NCBI RefSeq assembly: GCF_003008535.1
Contig: NZ_CP027666.1
Coordinates: 496,001-560,000, forward strand
Direction: 5' to 3'
Length of the DNA: 64,000 nt
Origin: Ottowia oryzae
GTDB lineage: Bacteria > Pseudomonadota > Gammaproteobacteria > Burkholderiales > Burkholderiaceae_C
Numbering within the stretch: position 1 is the stretch's first letter; each line of letters begins with the position of its first letter. A program made the translations under genes and the position numbers. Positions 26,594 through 35,141 of this stretch are shown here, in pieces. The notes under the pieces were generated by a model. The model saw only the letters and a list, made by a program, of their open reading frames with translations, did no database searches and had not been told where the DNA came from.

Positions 26594-27223
26594 TTACCGC
26601 CACTTCAGCCCGGCGAAGAAGGCGTCGGCCACGTCCGGCTGGGGCTTTTCGCTGTACATCACCGCGTGCACCAGCTCGGTGGCGCCGCCTTCCGCGCTGC
26701 GGGCCGACCAGGCCGCCTGCGCATAGACGGGCCGGCCGCTGGGTGCATCGCCCTGCGCCACCACCCGCTGCGCGTGGGGCAGTGGCAGGCCGGCGGCGGG
26801 GTGAAAGGGCTGCCGCTGCACCTCGCCATGCGCCTTCATATTGCTGAGGGTGGCCTGCTGCCAGCCTTCCAGCAGCGCATCCGGCGCGCGGCCGGGTGGC
26901 ACCACGGCCGCCATCACTGCGAACGTGGTGCCGCCCGCATCGCAACCCATCACCACCAGATCGGTGGGCGCGCCGCCCAGCGGCACGCTGCGTTCAGCGC
27001 GGTCGGGCTTGCAGGGCAGCAGGGCATGGGCGCCAGTGGGCGGCAGGGGCAGCTCGCGCCAATTGAGGGTGGGTGTGCAGGCGGTCAGGGCCATCCACAG
27101 CGCTGCCGCGGCCCACGCTGGCGCGAACGTGCGGGCGATCTTGCGGATCCCGCGGCGAAGGCCGCCGGCGCGCGATGCGGCCAACGAGCAAAAAATGGGG
27201 CGCGAGCAGGCCATGCGGCGCAT
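26594..27223 (-). CDS. Hypothetical lipoprotein
   Basis: About 209 residues; the start is uncertain (ATG at 27223 or 27214, no ribosome site). An Arg/Lys-rich n-region and hydrophobic stretch AAAALWMALTAC give a lipobox with Cys about 49 residues in. The mature part contains CKPDRAERSVPLGG and VVMGCDAGGTTFAVMAA, including two Cys, and a C-terminal region ending FFAGLKWR. I recognise no named family. It is divergent from the CoA-transferase gene. Confidence 0.65.
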   Translation of the reverse strand: MRRMACSRPIFCSLAASRAGGLRRGIRKIARTFAPAWAAAALWMALTACTPTLNWRELPLPPTGAHALLPCKPDRAERSVPLGGAPTDLVVMGCDAGGTTFAVMAAVVPPGRAPDALLEGWQQATLSNMKAHGEVQRQPFHPAAGLPLPHAQRVVAQGDAPSGRPVYAQAAWSARSAEGGATELVHAVMYSEKPQPDVADAFFAGLKWR

Positions 27224-27296
27224 TATCGGCGCGGGCCTACGCCCCGTTGTCGCCCGCGCGGGACCGTGGCGCACAGGGCTGGGTGAGAATGAAGCC

Positions 27297-28535
27297 ATGA
27301 ACTCTTTGGATGGCATTCGCGTTCTGGATCTGTCTCGCGTGCTGGCAGGCCCGTGGTGCACGCAGACCCTGGCCGATCTGGGCGCCGACGTGATCAAGAT
27401 CGAGCGGCCCGGCACGGGCGACGACACGCGCAGCTGGGGGCCGCCCTTCCTGCAGGCCGAAGGCGGCGGCGAATCGCAAGAATCGGCCTATTACCTGGGC
27501 GCCAACCGCAACAAGCGCTCGGTCACCTGCGACATCAGCCAGCCCGCGGGCCAGCAGCTGATCCGCGAGCTGGTGCCCCATTGCCACGTATTCATCGAAA
27601 ACTTCAAGGTGGGCGACATGGCGCGCTACGGGCTGGATTACGACAGCCTGCGCGCCATCAACCCCGCGCTGGTGTACTGCAGCCTGACGGGCTTTGGCCA
27701 GACGGGGCCGTACGCGCCGCGCGCTGGGTACGACTACGCCGTGCAGGGCATGGGCGGGCTGATGAGCATCACCGGCGAGCGCGACGACCTGCCCGGCGGC
27801 GGCCCGCAGAAGGTGGGCGTGGCCGTGGCCGACCTGTTCACCGGCCTGTACAGCGCCGTGGGCATCCTGGCCGCGCTGCGCCACGCCGAACGCACCGGCG
27901 AAGGCCAGTACCTGGACATGGCGCTGCTGGACACGCAAACCGCCATGCTGGCCAACCTGGGCGCCAACTACCTCGTCAGCGGCAAGGTGCCGGGGCGCAT
28001 GGGCAACGCGCACCAGAACATCGTGCCCTACCAGGTGTTCGAGGTGGCGCCCAAGCCCGATGGCAGCGCCGACCACATCATCCTGGCCGTCGGCAACGAC
28101 GGGCAGTTTGCCAAGTTCTGCCAGGTGGCGGGACAGCCCGAGCTGGCGGCTGACCCGCGCTACGTTAAAAACGCCGATCGCGTGCGTAACCGCGGCGAAC
28201 TTGTGCCGATCCTTACGCAAATCATGGCAACGCGCAGCAAGGCCGACTGGCTGGCCGCGCTGGAAGCGGCCAAGGTGCCCTGCGGCGCCATCAACAACCT
28301 GAGCGAGGTGTTTGACGACCCGCAGGTGCAGCAGCGCGGCATGGTCACCGAGTGGCAGCACCCGCTGAAGGCCGACCTGAAACTGGTGTCCAGCCCGCTG
28401 AAACTCTCGGCCACCCCCGTGCGCACCGACTTGCCGCCGCCGCTGCTGGGCCAGCACACGGACGAGGTGCTGGGCGAATTGCTGGGGCACGACGCGGCGC
28501 GGCTGGCGCAGCTGCGCGCGGATGGCGCCATCTGA
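27297..28535 (+). CDS. Family III CoA-transferase (CaiB/BaiF)
   Basis: 412 residues from the ATG at 27297. The family start LDGIRVLDLSRVLAGPWCTQ, the NFKVGDMARYGLDY block and LTGFGQTGPY are all present. The catalytic Asp that forms the acyl-anhydride intermediate is in KVGVAVADLFTG. It transfers CoA between carboxylic acids; the substrate cannot be set from sequence, and the closest general pattern is a formyl-CoA or succinyl-CoA:dicarboxylate type enzyme. It stands alone, followed by repeat copy 6. Confidence 0.93.
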   Translation: MNSLDGIRVLDLSRVLAGPWCTQTLADLGADVIKIERPGTGDDTRSWGPPFLQAEGGGESQESAYYLGANRNKRSVTCDISQPAGQQLIRELVPHCHVFIENFKVGDMARYGLDYDSLRAINPALVYCSLTGFGQTGPYAPRAGYDYAVQGMGGLMSITGERDDLPGGGPQKVGVAVADLFTGLYSAVGILAALRHAERTGEGQYLDMALLDTQTAMLANLGANYLVSGKVPGRMGNAHQNIVPYQVFEVAPKPDGSADHIILAVGNDGQFAKFCQVAGQPELAADPRYVKNADRVRNRGELVPILTQIMATRSKADWLAALEAAKVPCGAINNLSEVFDDPQVQQRGMVTEWQHPLKADLKLVSSPLKLSATPVRTDLPPPLLGQHTDEVLGELLGHDAARLAQLRADGAI

Positions 28536-28565
28536 CGCGCTGCGGCCCGCAACCAGACAAACTAT

Positions 28566-28620
28566 TGTTTTGATAGCTTCCAGCGCTCTGTGCGCCTGCG
28601 CCAGAGGCGTTTTTCTTAGC
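28566..28620 (+). repeat. 11-spaced repeat, copy 6
   Basis: TTTTGATAGCTTCCAGCGC, 11 bases, GCGCCAGAGGCGTTTTTCTT. It lies 30 bases after the CoA-transferase stop and ends 26 bases before the hydrolase start, so it forms most of that gene's leader. Confidence 0.9.
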
Positions 28621-28646
28621 CAATACTGAAACCAAGGAACCGCACC

Positions 28647-29383
28647 ATGGCCAACTACCTGCTCGTTCACGGCGCCTGGGGTGGCGCCTGGTATTGGCGC
28701 GACACGCTCGCCACGCTGATCCGCGCCGGGCACCGCGCCCATGCCGTCACGCTGACGGGCCTGGGCGAGCGCGCGCACCTGCTGACCCCCAGATCGACCT
28801 GGAAACGCACATCGCCGACGTGCTAGGCGCGCTGGAGGCAGAAGAGCTGAGCGACTGCATCCTGGTCGCCCATTCCTACGCCGGCATGCTGGGCACCGCC
28901 GTGGCCGACCGGCGCCCTGGCCGCCTGCGCCACCTGGTTTACGTAGATGCCGTGCTGCCCAAGCCAGGCGAAAGCTGGAGCAGCGCCCACAGCGAGGCCA
29001 CGCGCGCCCAGCGCCTGGGCGGCGCGCAGGCCAACGCGCAGTACGCCATCCCCGCCCCGCCGCCAGACGCTTTTGGCCTGACCGGCCCGCTGGCCGACTG
29101 GGTGAACCGCCGCCAAACGCCGCACCCCGGCCACACCTACACGCAGCCGCTGCAGTTTGACCCCGCGCGCGTCGCCGCCGTGCCGCGCAGCTTCATCAGC
29201 TGCACCGCGCCCCAACTGGCCACCATCGACCCTTCGCGCCAACGCATTGCCGACCCGCAGTTCTGGGGCGGCCACTGGGCCGCTGGCGGCGGCGCGCGCG
29301 TGGTGGAAATGGCCACCGGGCACGACCCGATGCTGACCGAGCCGCAGGCGTTTCACGAATTGCTGCTGGGGCTGGGGCAGTAA
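28647..29383 (+). pseudogene. Alpha/beta hydrolase with a one-base frameshift
   Basis: The frame from the ATG at 28647 (AAGGAA upstream) reads MANYLLVHGAWGGAWYWRD and on to ERAHLLT, then shifts; the downstream frame continues QIDLETHIADVLGALEAEEL to the stop at 29383. The break falls in a run of five C (28786-28790), where six would restore TPQ and join the frames. The joined protein would have about 245 residues, with Ser in VAHSYAG and His in ATGHDPM, as in plant esterase/hydroxynitrile-lyase-like hydrolases. It is either a real inactivating mutation or a homopolymer sequencing error. Confidence 0.85.
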
Positions 29384-29587
29384 GCGCCGCTTTGCGCGCC
29401 GCCCGTCATGGCGCCGGCGAATCGCCCTGTGCGGCGCGGCGCAAACCCCTGGAGCACTAACGCAACGGTCAGCCGAACTTACCGCGCTGCTTCGGGTCTA
29501 CCCGGCTTCGGCCATCGCGCCGCGCCCTAGCCCGTGCCCATGCCGCCAGCGCGCGGACGCGCAACTGCCTAAAATGCCGACTGCACC

Positions 29588-30085
29588 ATGAACACCTTTT
29601 CTTTCCGCTCCTTGGGTCTCGGCCTCGCTCTGGCCGGTTCGCTGGCCTTGGCCGGCTGCGGCCAGGACGCCGCGCCCCAATCCACCTTCGTCCTGCTGGA
29701 CGGCAGCAGCCAGACCACGCAGTCGCTGCAAGGCAAGGTCACGTTGGTCAACTTCTGGGCCACCAGCTGCACCACCTGCGTGGCGGAGATGCCCGAAATT
29801 GTCGCCACTTACGACAAGTTCAAAGGCAAAGGCTACGAAACAGTGGCCGTGGCCATGCAGTACGACCCGCCCAGCTACGTCGTCAACTTCGCAGAAACGC
29901 GCAAGCTGCCGTTCAAGGTGGCGATCGACAACACCGGGGCCGTGGCGCAAGCCTGGGGCGACGTGAAGCTGACGCCCACCACCTTCGTGGTCAACAAGAA
30001 GGGCGAGATCGTCAAGCGCTACGTGGGTGCGCCCAATTTTGATGAGCTGCACAAGCTGATTGAAAAGCTGCTGGTTGAAGCCTGA
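29588..30085 (+). CDS. TlpA-like thioredoxin-fold lipoprotein
   Basis: 165 residues. The signal peptide ends in the lipobox LAGC (Cys at about residue 24), so it is anchored to a membrane and faces the periplasm. The thioredoxin-like domain has the redox motif CTTC in NFWATSCTTCVAEMPE and the cis-Pro loop LTPTTFVVN. It probably reduces a disulfide or serves cytochrome c maturation, as TlpA/ResA proteins do; its client is unknown. A strong terminator follows. Confidence 0.9.
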   Translation: MNTFSFRSLGLGLALAGSLALAGCGQDAAPQSTFVLLDGSSQTTQSLQGKVTLVNFWATSCTTCVAEMPEIVATYDKFKGKGYETVAVAMQYDPPSYVVNFAETRKLPFKVAIDNTGAVAQAWGDVKLTPTTFVVNKKGEIVKRYVGAPNFDELHKLIEKLLVEA

Positions 30086-30139
30086 GCGCTTCGCCGCAGG
30101 CCTGAGGCGCCTGCAGCGTCACCGCGTTACCCCAAAAAA

Positions 30140-30163
30140 GAAACCGCCCATGAGGCGGTTTTC
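30140..30163 (+). terminator. Intrinsic terminator of the TlpA-like gene
   Basis: An 8-bp stem AAACCGCC/GGCGGTTT (30141-30161) with a 5-base loop and a T-rich tail, 55 bases after the stop. Confidence 0.8.
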
Positions 30164-30168
30164 TTATG

Positions 30169-30223
30169 CATTTTTGGCCGCCAGCGCACGTCAGACAAGC
30201 GCTGGCAGCTGCAGTTTTTATAG
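30169..30223 (-). repeat. 11-spaced repeat, copy 7
   Basis: On the minus strand: GCAGCTGCCAGCGC, 11 bases, GCGCTGGCGGCCAAAAA. It lies between two convergent genes, just past the TlpA terminator. Confidence 0.85.
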
Positions 30224-30279
30224 CGAAACGCAGTTGCCTGTGCAGGCGCCGCGCTGCGCGATCGAACTGGCTACGCTAC

Positions 30280-30738
30280 TTATTTCTTGCGGAATTCGTC
30301 GTGGCAGGCCTTGCAGGTCTGCGCGGCCGGGCCGAAGCTGGCCTTGAGTTGGTCCAGGTTGCCGCTCTTGGCTGCCACGGCCAGCTTGCCGGTGGCGTCG
30401 ACCATCTTGTCGTTCATTTCCTTGAACTTGGGCGCTGCCGTCCACACGACGGGCAGGGCGCGGGTGTTGCCAGTGTCCGAGCCGGCCACGAAGCCGTGGA
30501 AGGGCAGCTTGGCCACGGCGGCCAGCACGTCGCCATCGGCCGCTGCTGCGGCGGCGTCGTAAGGCGCACGGCCGGTGGCCATGCCGCCCAGGCGGCTGAA
30601 GTGGTGGCCCAGCACGCGGAAGGCGCTTTGGCGGTACTGGATGGCGTCTTCGGCCTTGGCGAACTGCGCTGCGGCGGGCAGGGCGGTCAGCAGGCTGGCG
30701 GCGGCCAGGGACAGGATCAACACGGTCTTGTTTTTCAT
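30280..30738 (-). CDS. Cytochrome c' (class II c-type cytochrome)
   Basis: 152 residues from the ATG at 30738 (GGAG nine bases upstream). The signal peptide is cleaved near PAAAQ. A four-helix bundle is expected, with the haem-binding motif CKACH near the C-terminus (residues about 142-146), which defines class II. The N-terminal RQSAFRVLGHHFSRL is typical. Members bind NO or CO and may pass electrons to a membrane cytochrome b; a cytochrome b561-type gene is divergent from it. Confidence 0.93.
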   Translation of the reverse strand: MKNKTVLILSLAAASLLTALPAAAQFAKAEDAIQYRQSAFRVLGHHFSRLGGMATGRAPYDAAAAAADGDVLAAVAKLPFHGFVAGSDTGNTRALPVVWTAAPKFKEMNDKMVDATGKLAVAAKSGNLDQLKASFGPAAQTCKACHDEFRKK

Positions 30739-30847
30739 GGGAGGCGCTCCGTCGGAGTCGTTGGTGATGGGAAGTCCGGCGCACAAGTGGGGACGTTCTA
30801 CGGCGCACCTGTGCTGGTGCCGGGCAGAATGCTACCTTCACCGCAAG

Positions 30848-30875
30848 AAAACCGGCGCTCACCAGCGCCGGTTTT
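30848..30875. terminator. Strong hairpin in the divergent cytochrome leader
   Basis: A perfect 12-bp stem AAAACCGGCGCT/AGCGCCGGTTTT with a 4-nt loop and T-rich ends in both directions. It lies between divergent genes, 41 bases before the cytochrome b start and 109 bases before the cytochrome c' start, so it could be an attenuator or an insulating bidirectional terminator. Confidence 0.6.
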
Positions 30876-30916
30876 CGTTCAAATGGCCACACCCCCACGC
30901 TGCTTCAGGAGAGCCG

Positions 30917-31597
30917 ATGACCACCGTCCGTATCTGGGACTTGCCCACCCGACTGTTTCACTGGGCGCTGGCAGCCTGCGTGATCGGCCTGGTCGTGACC
31001 GCCAAGGTGGGTGGCGACGCGATGAACTGGCACTTCAGGCTGGCGTACGCGGTGTTCACGCTGTTGGTGTTTCGTGTGCTGTGGGGCTTGGTGGGCGGCC
31101 ACTGGTCGCGCTTTGCCACGTTTTTCCCCACGCCGGGGCGCATCGCGCGCTATCTGGGCGGACGCGCGCCCGCCAGCGAAACCGCCGGCCATTCGGCCGT
31201 GGGCGCCTTGTCGGTGTTGGCGATGATGGCGGCGCTGGTTCTGCAAGTGGCCAGCGGTTTGTTCACCGACGACGAGATCGCCTTCGCCGGCCCGTTAACG
31301 TCGCTCGTTTCGGGCGACTGGGTCAGCCGCGCGACCACCTGGCACAAGGGCTGGGGGCAGTACCTGGTGATCGGGCTGGTCGTGCTGCACGTGGTGGCCG
31401 TGTTTGCGTACCTGGCGCGGCGCAAGAACCTGATTGGCCCCATGCTGACCGGCGACAAGCGCGTGGCCGATGGCGTGGCCCTGCCGTCTTCGCGCGATGG
31501 CGCTGGCAACCGTGTGCTGGCGCTGGTGCTGCTGGCCGTGTCGGCCGGTGTGGTCTATGCCGTGGTGCAACTGGGCGCGGCCCCGGCGCTGGGCTAA
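30917..31597 (+). CDS. Cytochrome b561-like membrane protein
   Basis: 226 residues from the ATG at 30917 (AGGAGA upstream). Begins RIWDLPTRLFHWALAACVIG, with the conserved FHW haem-ligand His of Ni/Fe-hydrogenase-type and thiosulfate-reductase-type cytochrome b subunits. Four core membrane helices plus a C-terminal helix; further His at VGGHWSR, TWHKGWG and VLHVVAV can bind two b haems. It probably exchanges electrons between the quinone pool and the divergently encoded cytochrome c'. Confidence 0.92.
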   Translation: MTTVRIWDLPTRLFHWALAACVIGLVVTAKVGGDAMNWHFRLAYAVFTLLVFRVLWGLVGGHWSRFATFFPTPGRIARYLGGRAPASETAGHSAVGALSVLAMMAALVLQVASGLFTDDEIAFAGPLTSLVSGDWVSRATTWHKGWGQYLVIGLVVLHVVAVFAYLARRKNLIGPMLTGDKRVADGVALPSSRDGAGNRVLALVLLAVSAGVVYAVVQLGAAPALG

Positions 31598-31660
31598 ACT
31601 GGGTCGCAGCCGCTGGCGCCGTGCGCGTCAGCGGCATCTTTCAAGCTTTTTTGAACGCCC

Positions 31661-32158
31661 GTGGATACCCGCCCGCCCGTTGACATTGTTGTGGCCACCA
31701 GCGCCGACCAGATCGCCCAGGCGCGCGAACTGTTCGCGGAATACGCCAGCCTGCTGGGCGTAGACCTGGACTTCCAGGATTTCGAGGCCGAGCTGGCCCG
31801 CCTGCCCGGCGACTACGCCGCGCCGCGCGGCACGCTGCTGCTGGCCATGGTCGATGGCGAACTGGCCGGCTGCTGCGCGCTGCGGCCCATTGACGATGTG
31901 GATTACGCGAACGCCGCCGAGATGAAGCGCCTGTTCGTGCGCAAGGCATTCCGGCGCTTTGGCCTGGGCCGCCAGCTGGCCGAATCGGTGCTGGCCGCCG
32001 CGCTGCAGCTGGGTTACGACAGCGTCTTGCTGGACACGCTGGACGACATGGAATCGGCCCGGGCGCTGTACGAAGACCTGGGCTTCGAGCCCATCCCACC
32101 CTACTACCACAACCCCCTGCCAGGCGCGCACTACCTGAAGGTGGACTTGCAGGCCTAG
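31661..32158 (+). CDS. GNAT-family N-acetyltransferase
   Basis: 165 residues with a GTG start at 31661; there is no obvious ribosome site. The acetyl-CoA-binding motif A is FRRFGLGRQLAESVL (about residues 97-111), and motif B is DDMESARALYEDLGFEPI. This is the usual small GNAT fold, acting on an unknown amine. It lies 63 bases after the cytochrome gene and may share its transcript. Confidence 0.88.
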   Translation: MDTRPPVDIVVATSADQIAQARELFAEYASLLGVDLDFQDFEAELARLPGDYAAPRGTLLLAMVDGELAGCCALRPIDDVDYANAAEMKRLFVRKAFRRFGLGRQLAESVLAAALQLGYDSVLLDTLDDMESARALYEDLGFEPIPPYYHNPLPGAHYLKVDLQA

Positions 32159-32231
32159 GTTGCAGGATCACCGCGCTAGCGGCCACGGGTGGCGGCGTGA
32201 TGCGCCGCAGCGGGGCGCGCTACGCTTTGGA

Positions 32232-32290
32232 ATCAAATAAGCCGCCAGCGCCCTATGGACAAGCGCTAGCAGCTATCACTTTTAGAGCAA
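32232..32290 (-). repeat. 11-spaced repeat, copy 8
   Basis: On the minus strand: TGATAGCTGCTAGCGC, 11 bases, GCGCTGGCGGCTTATTTGATT. It lies between the convergent GNAT and peroxiredoxin genes, just past the peroxiredoxin stop. Confidence 0.88.
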
Positions 32291-32307
32291 ACCGGAGTCC
32301 AGGCGAA

Positions 32308-32814
32308 TCAGGCCTTTGCCTGCGCCAGCATGGTGGCGCCGTCGCTCACCTCAAACTTGGCCGGCGCTTCCACGTTCAGCGTCACCACCTTGCCGTCCTT
32401 GACCAGCATCGAATAGCGGTTGCTGCGCAGGCCCAGGCCCTTGCCGTTCAAGTCGAGCGTCAAGCCGACGGCCTTGGCGAACGCGGCGTCACCATCGGCC
32501 AGCATGCGGATCTTGCCCTCGGTCTTCTGGTCGCGCGCCCACGCACCCATGACGAACGCGTCGTTCACCGACAGGCACCAGATCTCGTCCACGCCAGCGG
32601 CCTTCAGCGCGTCGGCGTTCTGCAGGTAGCTGGGCACGTGCTTGGCCGAGCAGGTCGGCGTGAAGGCGCCCGGCACGGCGAAGATGGCGAGGGTCTTGCC
32701 AGCGGCAGCCTGCGTGACATCGACGGGGTTCGGGCCCAGGCTGCAGCCGTTGCCTTCCACTTCCGAATACTCGGCCAGGGTCACGGCGGGCAGAGCGTCT
32801 CCAACTTGAATCAT
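32308..32814 (-). CDS. Peroxiredoxin (Prx5/AhpE-like)
   Basis: 168 residues from the ATG at 32814 (AAGGA eight bases upstream). The peroxidatic Cys is C55 in GAFTPTCSAKH, the Prx5 signature. C24 and a Cys in EIWCLSVND are candidates for resolving roles. Cytoplasmic thiol peroxidase that reduces H2O2 or organic hydroperoxides. It follows the ribosomal protein operon, from which it is separated by a terminator. Confidence 0.94.
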   Translation of the reverse strand: MIQVGDALPAVTLAEYSEVEGNGCSLGPNPVDVTQAAAGKTLAIFAVPGAFTPTCSAKHVPSYLQNADALKAAGVDEIWCLSVNDAFVMGAWARDQKTEGKIRMLADGDAAFAKAVGLTLDLNGKGLGLRSNRYSMLVKDGKVVTLNVEAPAKFEVSDGATMLAQAKA

Positions 32815-32863
32815 GGTGCAGTCCTTTTGAGTGAATAGGGCGGCGCAACGTACAGCGAGCGCC

Positions 32864-32898
32864 CAAAAAACAAAAACGACCCACATTGTGGGCCGTTT
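32864..32898 (-). terminator. Intrinsic terminator of the ribosomal protein operon
   Basis: A stem of ten pairs with one A/C mismatch (32874-32884 with 32888-32898), 3-nt loop, followed on the minus strand by UUUUUGUUUUUU. It lies 73 bases after the rpsQ stop, so the S10-type transcript ends here instead of continuing to rplN. Confidence 0.85.
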
Positions 32899-32970
32899 CG
32901 GGGCCCCGCACCGGGGCGGGGTCTTGGCGGTAGGAGCGGCTGCAAGGCCGAACCCCCGTGGCGCGCGGAA

Positions 32971-33243
32971 TCAGACCGCGGCAGCCTTCTGCACCAGGCG
33001 CGTAGCGACCCAGTTCTTCGTCTTCGACAGCGGGCGGCTTTCGGTGATTTCCACCGTGTCGCCCATCTTGTATTCGCTGTTCTCGTCGTGCGCGTGGTAC
33101 TTCGAGGAGCGAATCATGATCTTGCCGTAGATCGGGTGCTTGACGCGGCGCTCGATGAGCACGGTCACAGTTTTGTTGCGCTTGTCGCTGACGACCGTGC
33201 CGATCAGGGTGCGCTTGAGGGAGGGTTTGGCTTCCGTCATCAC
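32971..33243 (-). CDS. rpsQ: 30S ribosomal protein S17
   Basis: 90 residues. KPSLKRTLIGTVVSDKRNKTV and HPIYGKIMIRSSKYHAHDE are the standard S17 OB-fold blocks. It is an early 16S rRNA-binding protein of the 30S subunit. It is the last gene of this ribosomal run; in many bacteria rplN would follow at once, but here a terminator and a peroxiredoxin gene do. Confidence 0.98.
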   Translation of the reverse strand: MMTEAKPSLKRTLIGTVVSDKRNKTVTVLIERRVKHPIYGKIMIRSSKYHAHDENSEYKMGDTVEITESRPLSKTKNWVATRLVQKAAAV

Positions 33244-33248
33244 AGTCC

Positions 33249-33446
33249 TTACTTGGCGGCGGCTTGTTTCTCGGCGATCAGCGTTTTGGCGCGGGCGATC
33301 GCGCGGCGCGTTTCGCGCAGCTGGGCCGTGTTGTTGAGTTGCTGCGTGGCTTTTTGCATGCGCAGGTTGAAATGGGCCTTTTGCAGGTCCTTCACCTCGG
33401 CTTGCAGACCAGCCACGTCCTTGTTGCGCAGTTCAGCGGTTTTCAT
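33249..33446 (-). CDS. rpmC: 50S ribosomal protein L29
   Basis: 65 residues in two long helices (MKTAELRNKDVAGLQAEVKD; LRMQKATQQLNNTAQLRETR), the normal L29 form. It binds near the nascent-chain exit. The order rplP-rpmC-rpsQ is conserved, with gaps of 16 and 5 bases. Confidence 0.97.
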   Translation of the reverse strand: MKTAELRNKDVAGLQAEVKDLQKAHFNLRMQKATQQLNNTAQLRETRRAIARAKTLIAEKQAAAK

Positions 33447-33462
33447 CTGGTGTTGCTCCTGA

Positions 33463-33879
33463 TTACTGGCCGGTCATGCGCGCCACGAAGGTCGTGCGCA
33501 GGGGCAGCTTGGCGGCAGCCAGCTGAAATGCCTCGCGGGCCAGCGCCTCGGGCACACCCACGATTTCATACAGCACCTTGCCGGGCTGGATTTCAGCCAC
33601 GTAGTACTCGGGGTTGCCTTTACCGTTACCCATACGAACTTCGGCGGGCTTGGTAGAAATTGGCTTGTCCGGGAATACGCGGATCCAGATGCGGCCACCG
33701 CGCTTGACGTGACGGGTGATGGCACGGCGAGCGGATTCGATCTGGCGCGCCGTCAGGCGACCACGGTCGGTGGACTTCAGGCCGAATTCGCCAAAGGCCA
33801 CGGTATTGCCACGTGTGGCGATACCGGTGTTGCGGCCCTTGTGCTCCTTGCGGTACTTTCTGCGTGCAGGTTGCAGCAT
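33463..33879 (-). CDS. rplP: 50S ribosomal protein L16
   Basis: 138 residues. MLQPARRKYRKEHKGRNTG and RIWIRVFPDKPISTKPAEVRMG are diagnostic. It organises the A-site region of 23S rRNA. Standard place between rpsC and rpmC. Confidence 0.98.
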   Translation of the reverse strand: MLQPARRKYRKEHKGRNTGIATRGNTVAFGEFGLKSTDRGRLTARQIESARRAITRHVKRGGRIWIRVFPDKPISTKPAEVRMGNGKGNPEYYVAEIQPGKVLYEIVGVPEALAREAFQLAAAKLPLRTTFVARMTGQ

Positions 33880-33881
33880 GT

Positions 33882-34781
33882 TTACTCTCCTTTGGCGCCG
33901 TCCGCTGCTGCAGCGGGCGCGGCTTTGCGGACGCGCTTAACGGCGGGTTGCGCGTCGGCGCCTGCGGCCTCAGCGGGTTTGTCGCTGCCGTCGGCCGGCG
34001 CGGCATGGGTGCCAGCACCGCCACGGCGGGGGCCACCACGGCCAGCGCGGTCGCCGCCAGGGCCACCACGGCCGTCACGACGCGGGCCACGCGGACCGCG
34101 ACGCTCTTCGCCTTCGGGGCGCGGCGTGCTGTCCAGCGACGGGGCATCGTTACGGCCCAGCGTGTCGCCTTTGTAGACCCACACCTTGACACCGATGATG
34201 CCGTAGGTGGTCTTGGCTTCAGACGTGGCGTAGTCGATGTCGGCACGCAGCGTATGCAGCGGCACGCGGCCTTCGCGGTACCACTCGGTGCGTGCGATTT
34301 CGATGCCGTTCAGACGACCGGCGGACATGATCTTGATGCCCTGGGCACCCAGACGCATGGCGTTCTGCATCGCGCGCTTCATGGCGCGGCGGAACATGAT
34401 CCGCTTTTCGAGCTGCTGCGTGATCGAGTCGGCGATCAGCTGGGCATCGACTTCAGGCTTGCGCACTTCTTCGATGTTGACGGCCACAGGCACGCCCAAC
34501 TGGGCTGCCAGGTCCTTCTTCAGCTTCTCGATGTCTTCGCCTTTCTTGCCGATCACCACGCCCGGACGTGCCGAGTAGATGGTGATGCGGGCGTTCTTGG
34601 CGGGGCGCTCGATCAGAACGCGCGACACAGCGGCGTTCTTCAGCTTGGCCTTGAGGTACTCGCGCACCTTGATGTCTTCGGCCAGCATGCCGGCGAAGTC
34701 ACGGTTGTTGGCATACCAACGGCTGGCCCAGTTGCGGCTCACCGCCAGGCGGAAACCGGTTGGGTGGATTTTTTGTCCCAT
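33882..34781 (-). CDS. rpsC: 30S ribosomal protein S3 with long C-terminal tail
   Basis: 299 residues, about 65 longer than E. coli S3. The KH domain (VVIGKKGEDIEKLKKDL) and the mRNA-entry domain are normal up to about residue 215. The remainder is a low-complexity tail, first Arg/Gly/Pro-rich (about 217-245) and then Ala-, Pro- and Lys-rich. Extended S3 tails are usual in this bacterial family. A role in RNA contact at the mRNA entry is only inferred. Confidence 0.98.
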   Translation of the reverse strand: MGQKIHPTGFRLAVSRNWASRWYANNRDFAGMLAEDIKVREYLKAKLKNAAVSRVLIERPAKNARITIYSARPGVVIGKKGEDIEKLKKDLAAQLGVPVAVNIEEVRKPEVDAQLIADSITQQLEKRIMFRRAMKRAMQNAMRLGAQGIKIMSAGRLNGIEIARTEWYREGRVPLHTLRADIDYATSEAKTTYGIIGVKVWVYKGDTLGRNDAPSLDSTPRPEGEERRGPRGPRRDGRGGPGGDRAGRGGPRRGGAGTHAAPADGSDKPAEAAGADAQPAVKRVRKAAPAAAADGAKGE

Positions 34782-34799
34782 AGTCTTTCCCGGCCTTCC

Positions 34800-35129
34800 T
34801 TAGTTGCCCACCGTCACGTACACATGGCACGTGGGCTTGGACAAGCGAGCGCCGCGGCCTTTGGCGCGGGCTGCCGAGCGCTTGAGCGTGGTGCCCTGCT
34901 CGACATAGATGGTCTTGACGCGAAGCTCGTCGATGTCGGCACCGTCGTTGTGCTCGGCGTTGGCGATGGCCGACTCCAGCACTTTCTTGATGATGCCGGC
35001 GGCTTTCTTCTGCGTGAAGGTGAGGGTGTTGAGCGCCTGATCCACTTTCTTGCCGCGAATCAGATCGGCCACCAGACGGCCCTTGTCGACCGACAGGCGT
35101 ACGCCACGGAGGACTGCACGTGTTTCCAT
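34800..35129 (-). CDS. rplV: 50S ribosomal protein L22
   Basis: 109 residues, METRAVLRGVRLSVDKGRLVADLIRG onward, with the extended beta-hairpin (VEQGTTLKRSAARAKGRG) that lines the peptide exit tunnel. There is no deletion in the hairpin of the kind linked to macrolide resistance. Normal place between rpsS and rpsC. Confidence 0.98.
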   Translation of the reverse strand: METRAVLRGVRLSVDKGRLVADLIRGKKVDQALNTLTFTQKKAAGIIKKVLESAIANAEHNDGADIDELRVKTIYVEQGTTLKRSAARAKGRGARLSKPTCHVYVTVGN

Positions 35130-35141
35130 TGGTCCTGTTCC

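Noticed and set aside
28780..28795. Programmed ribosomal frameshift in the hydrolase
   Set aside because: A run of five C is not a known slippery heptamer, there is no obvious stimulating structure, and related enzymes are single-frame. A deletion or sequencing error is simpler.
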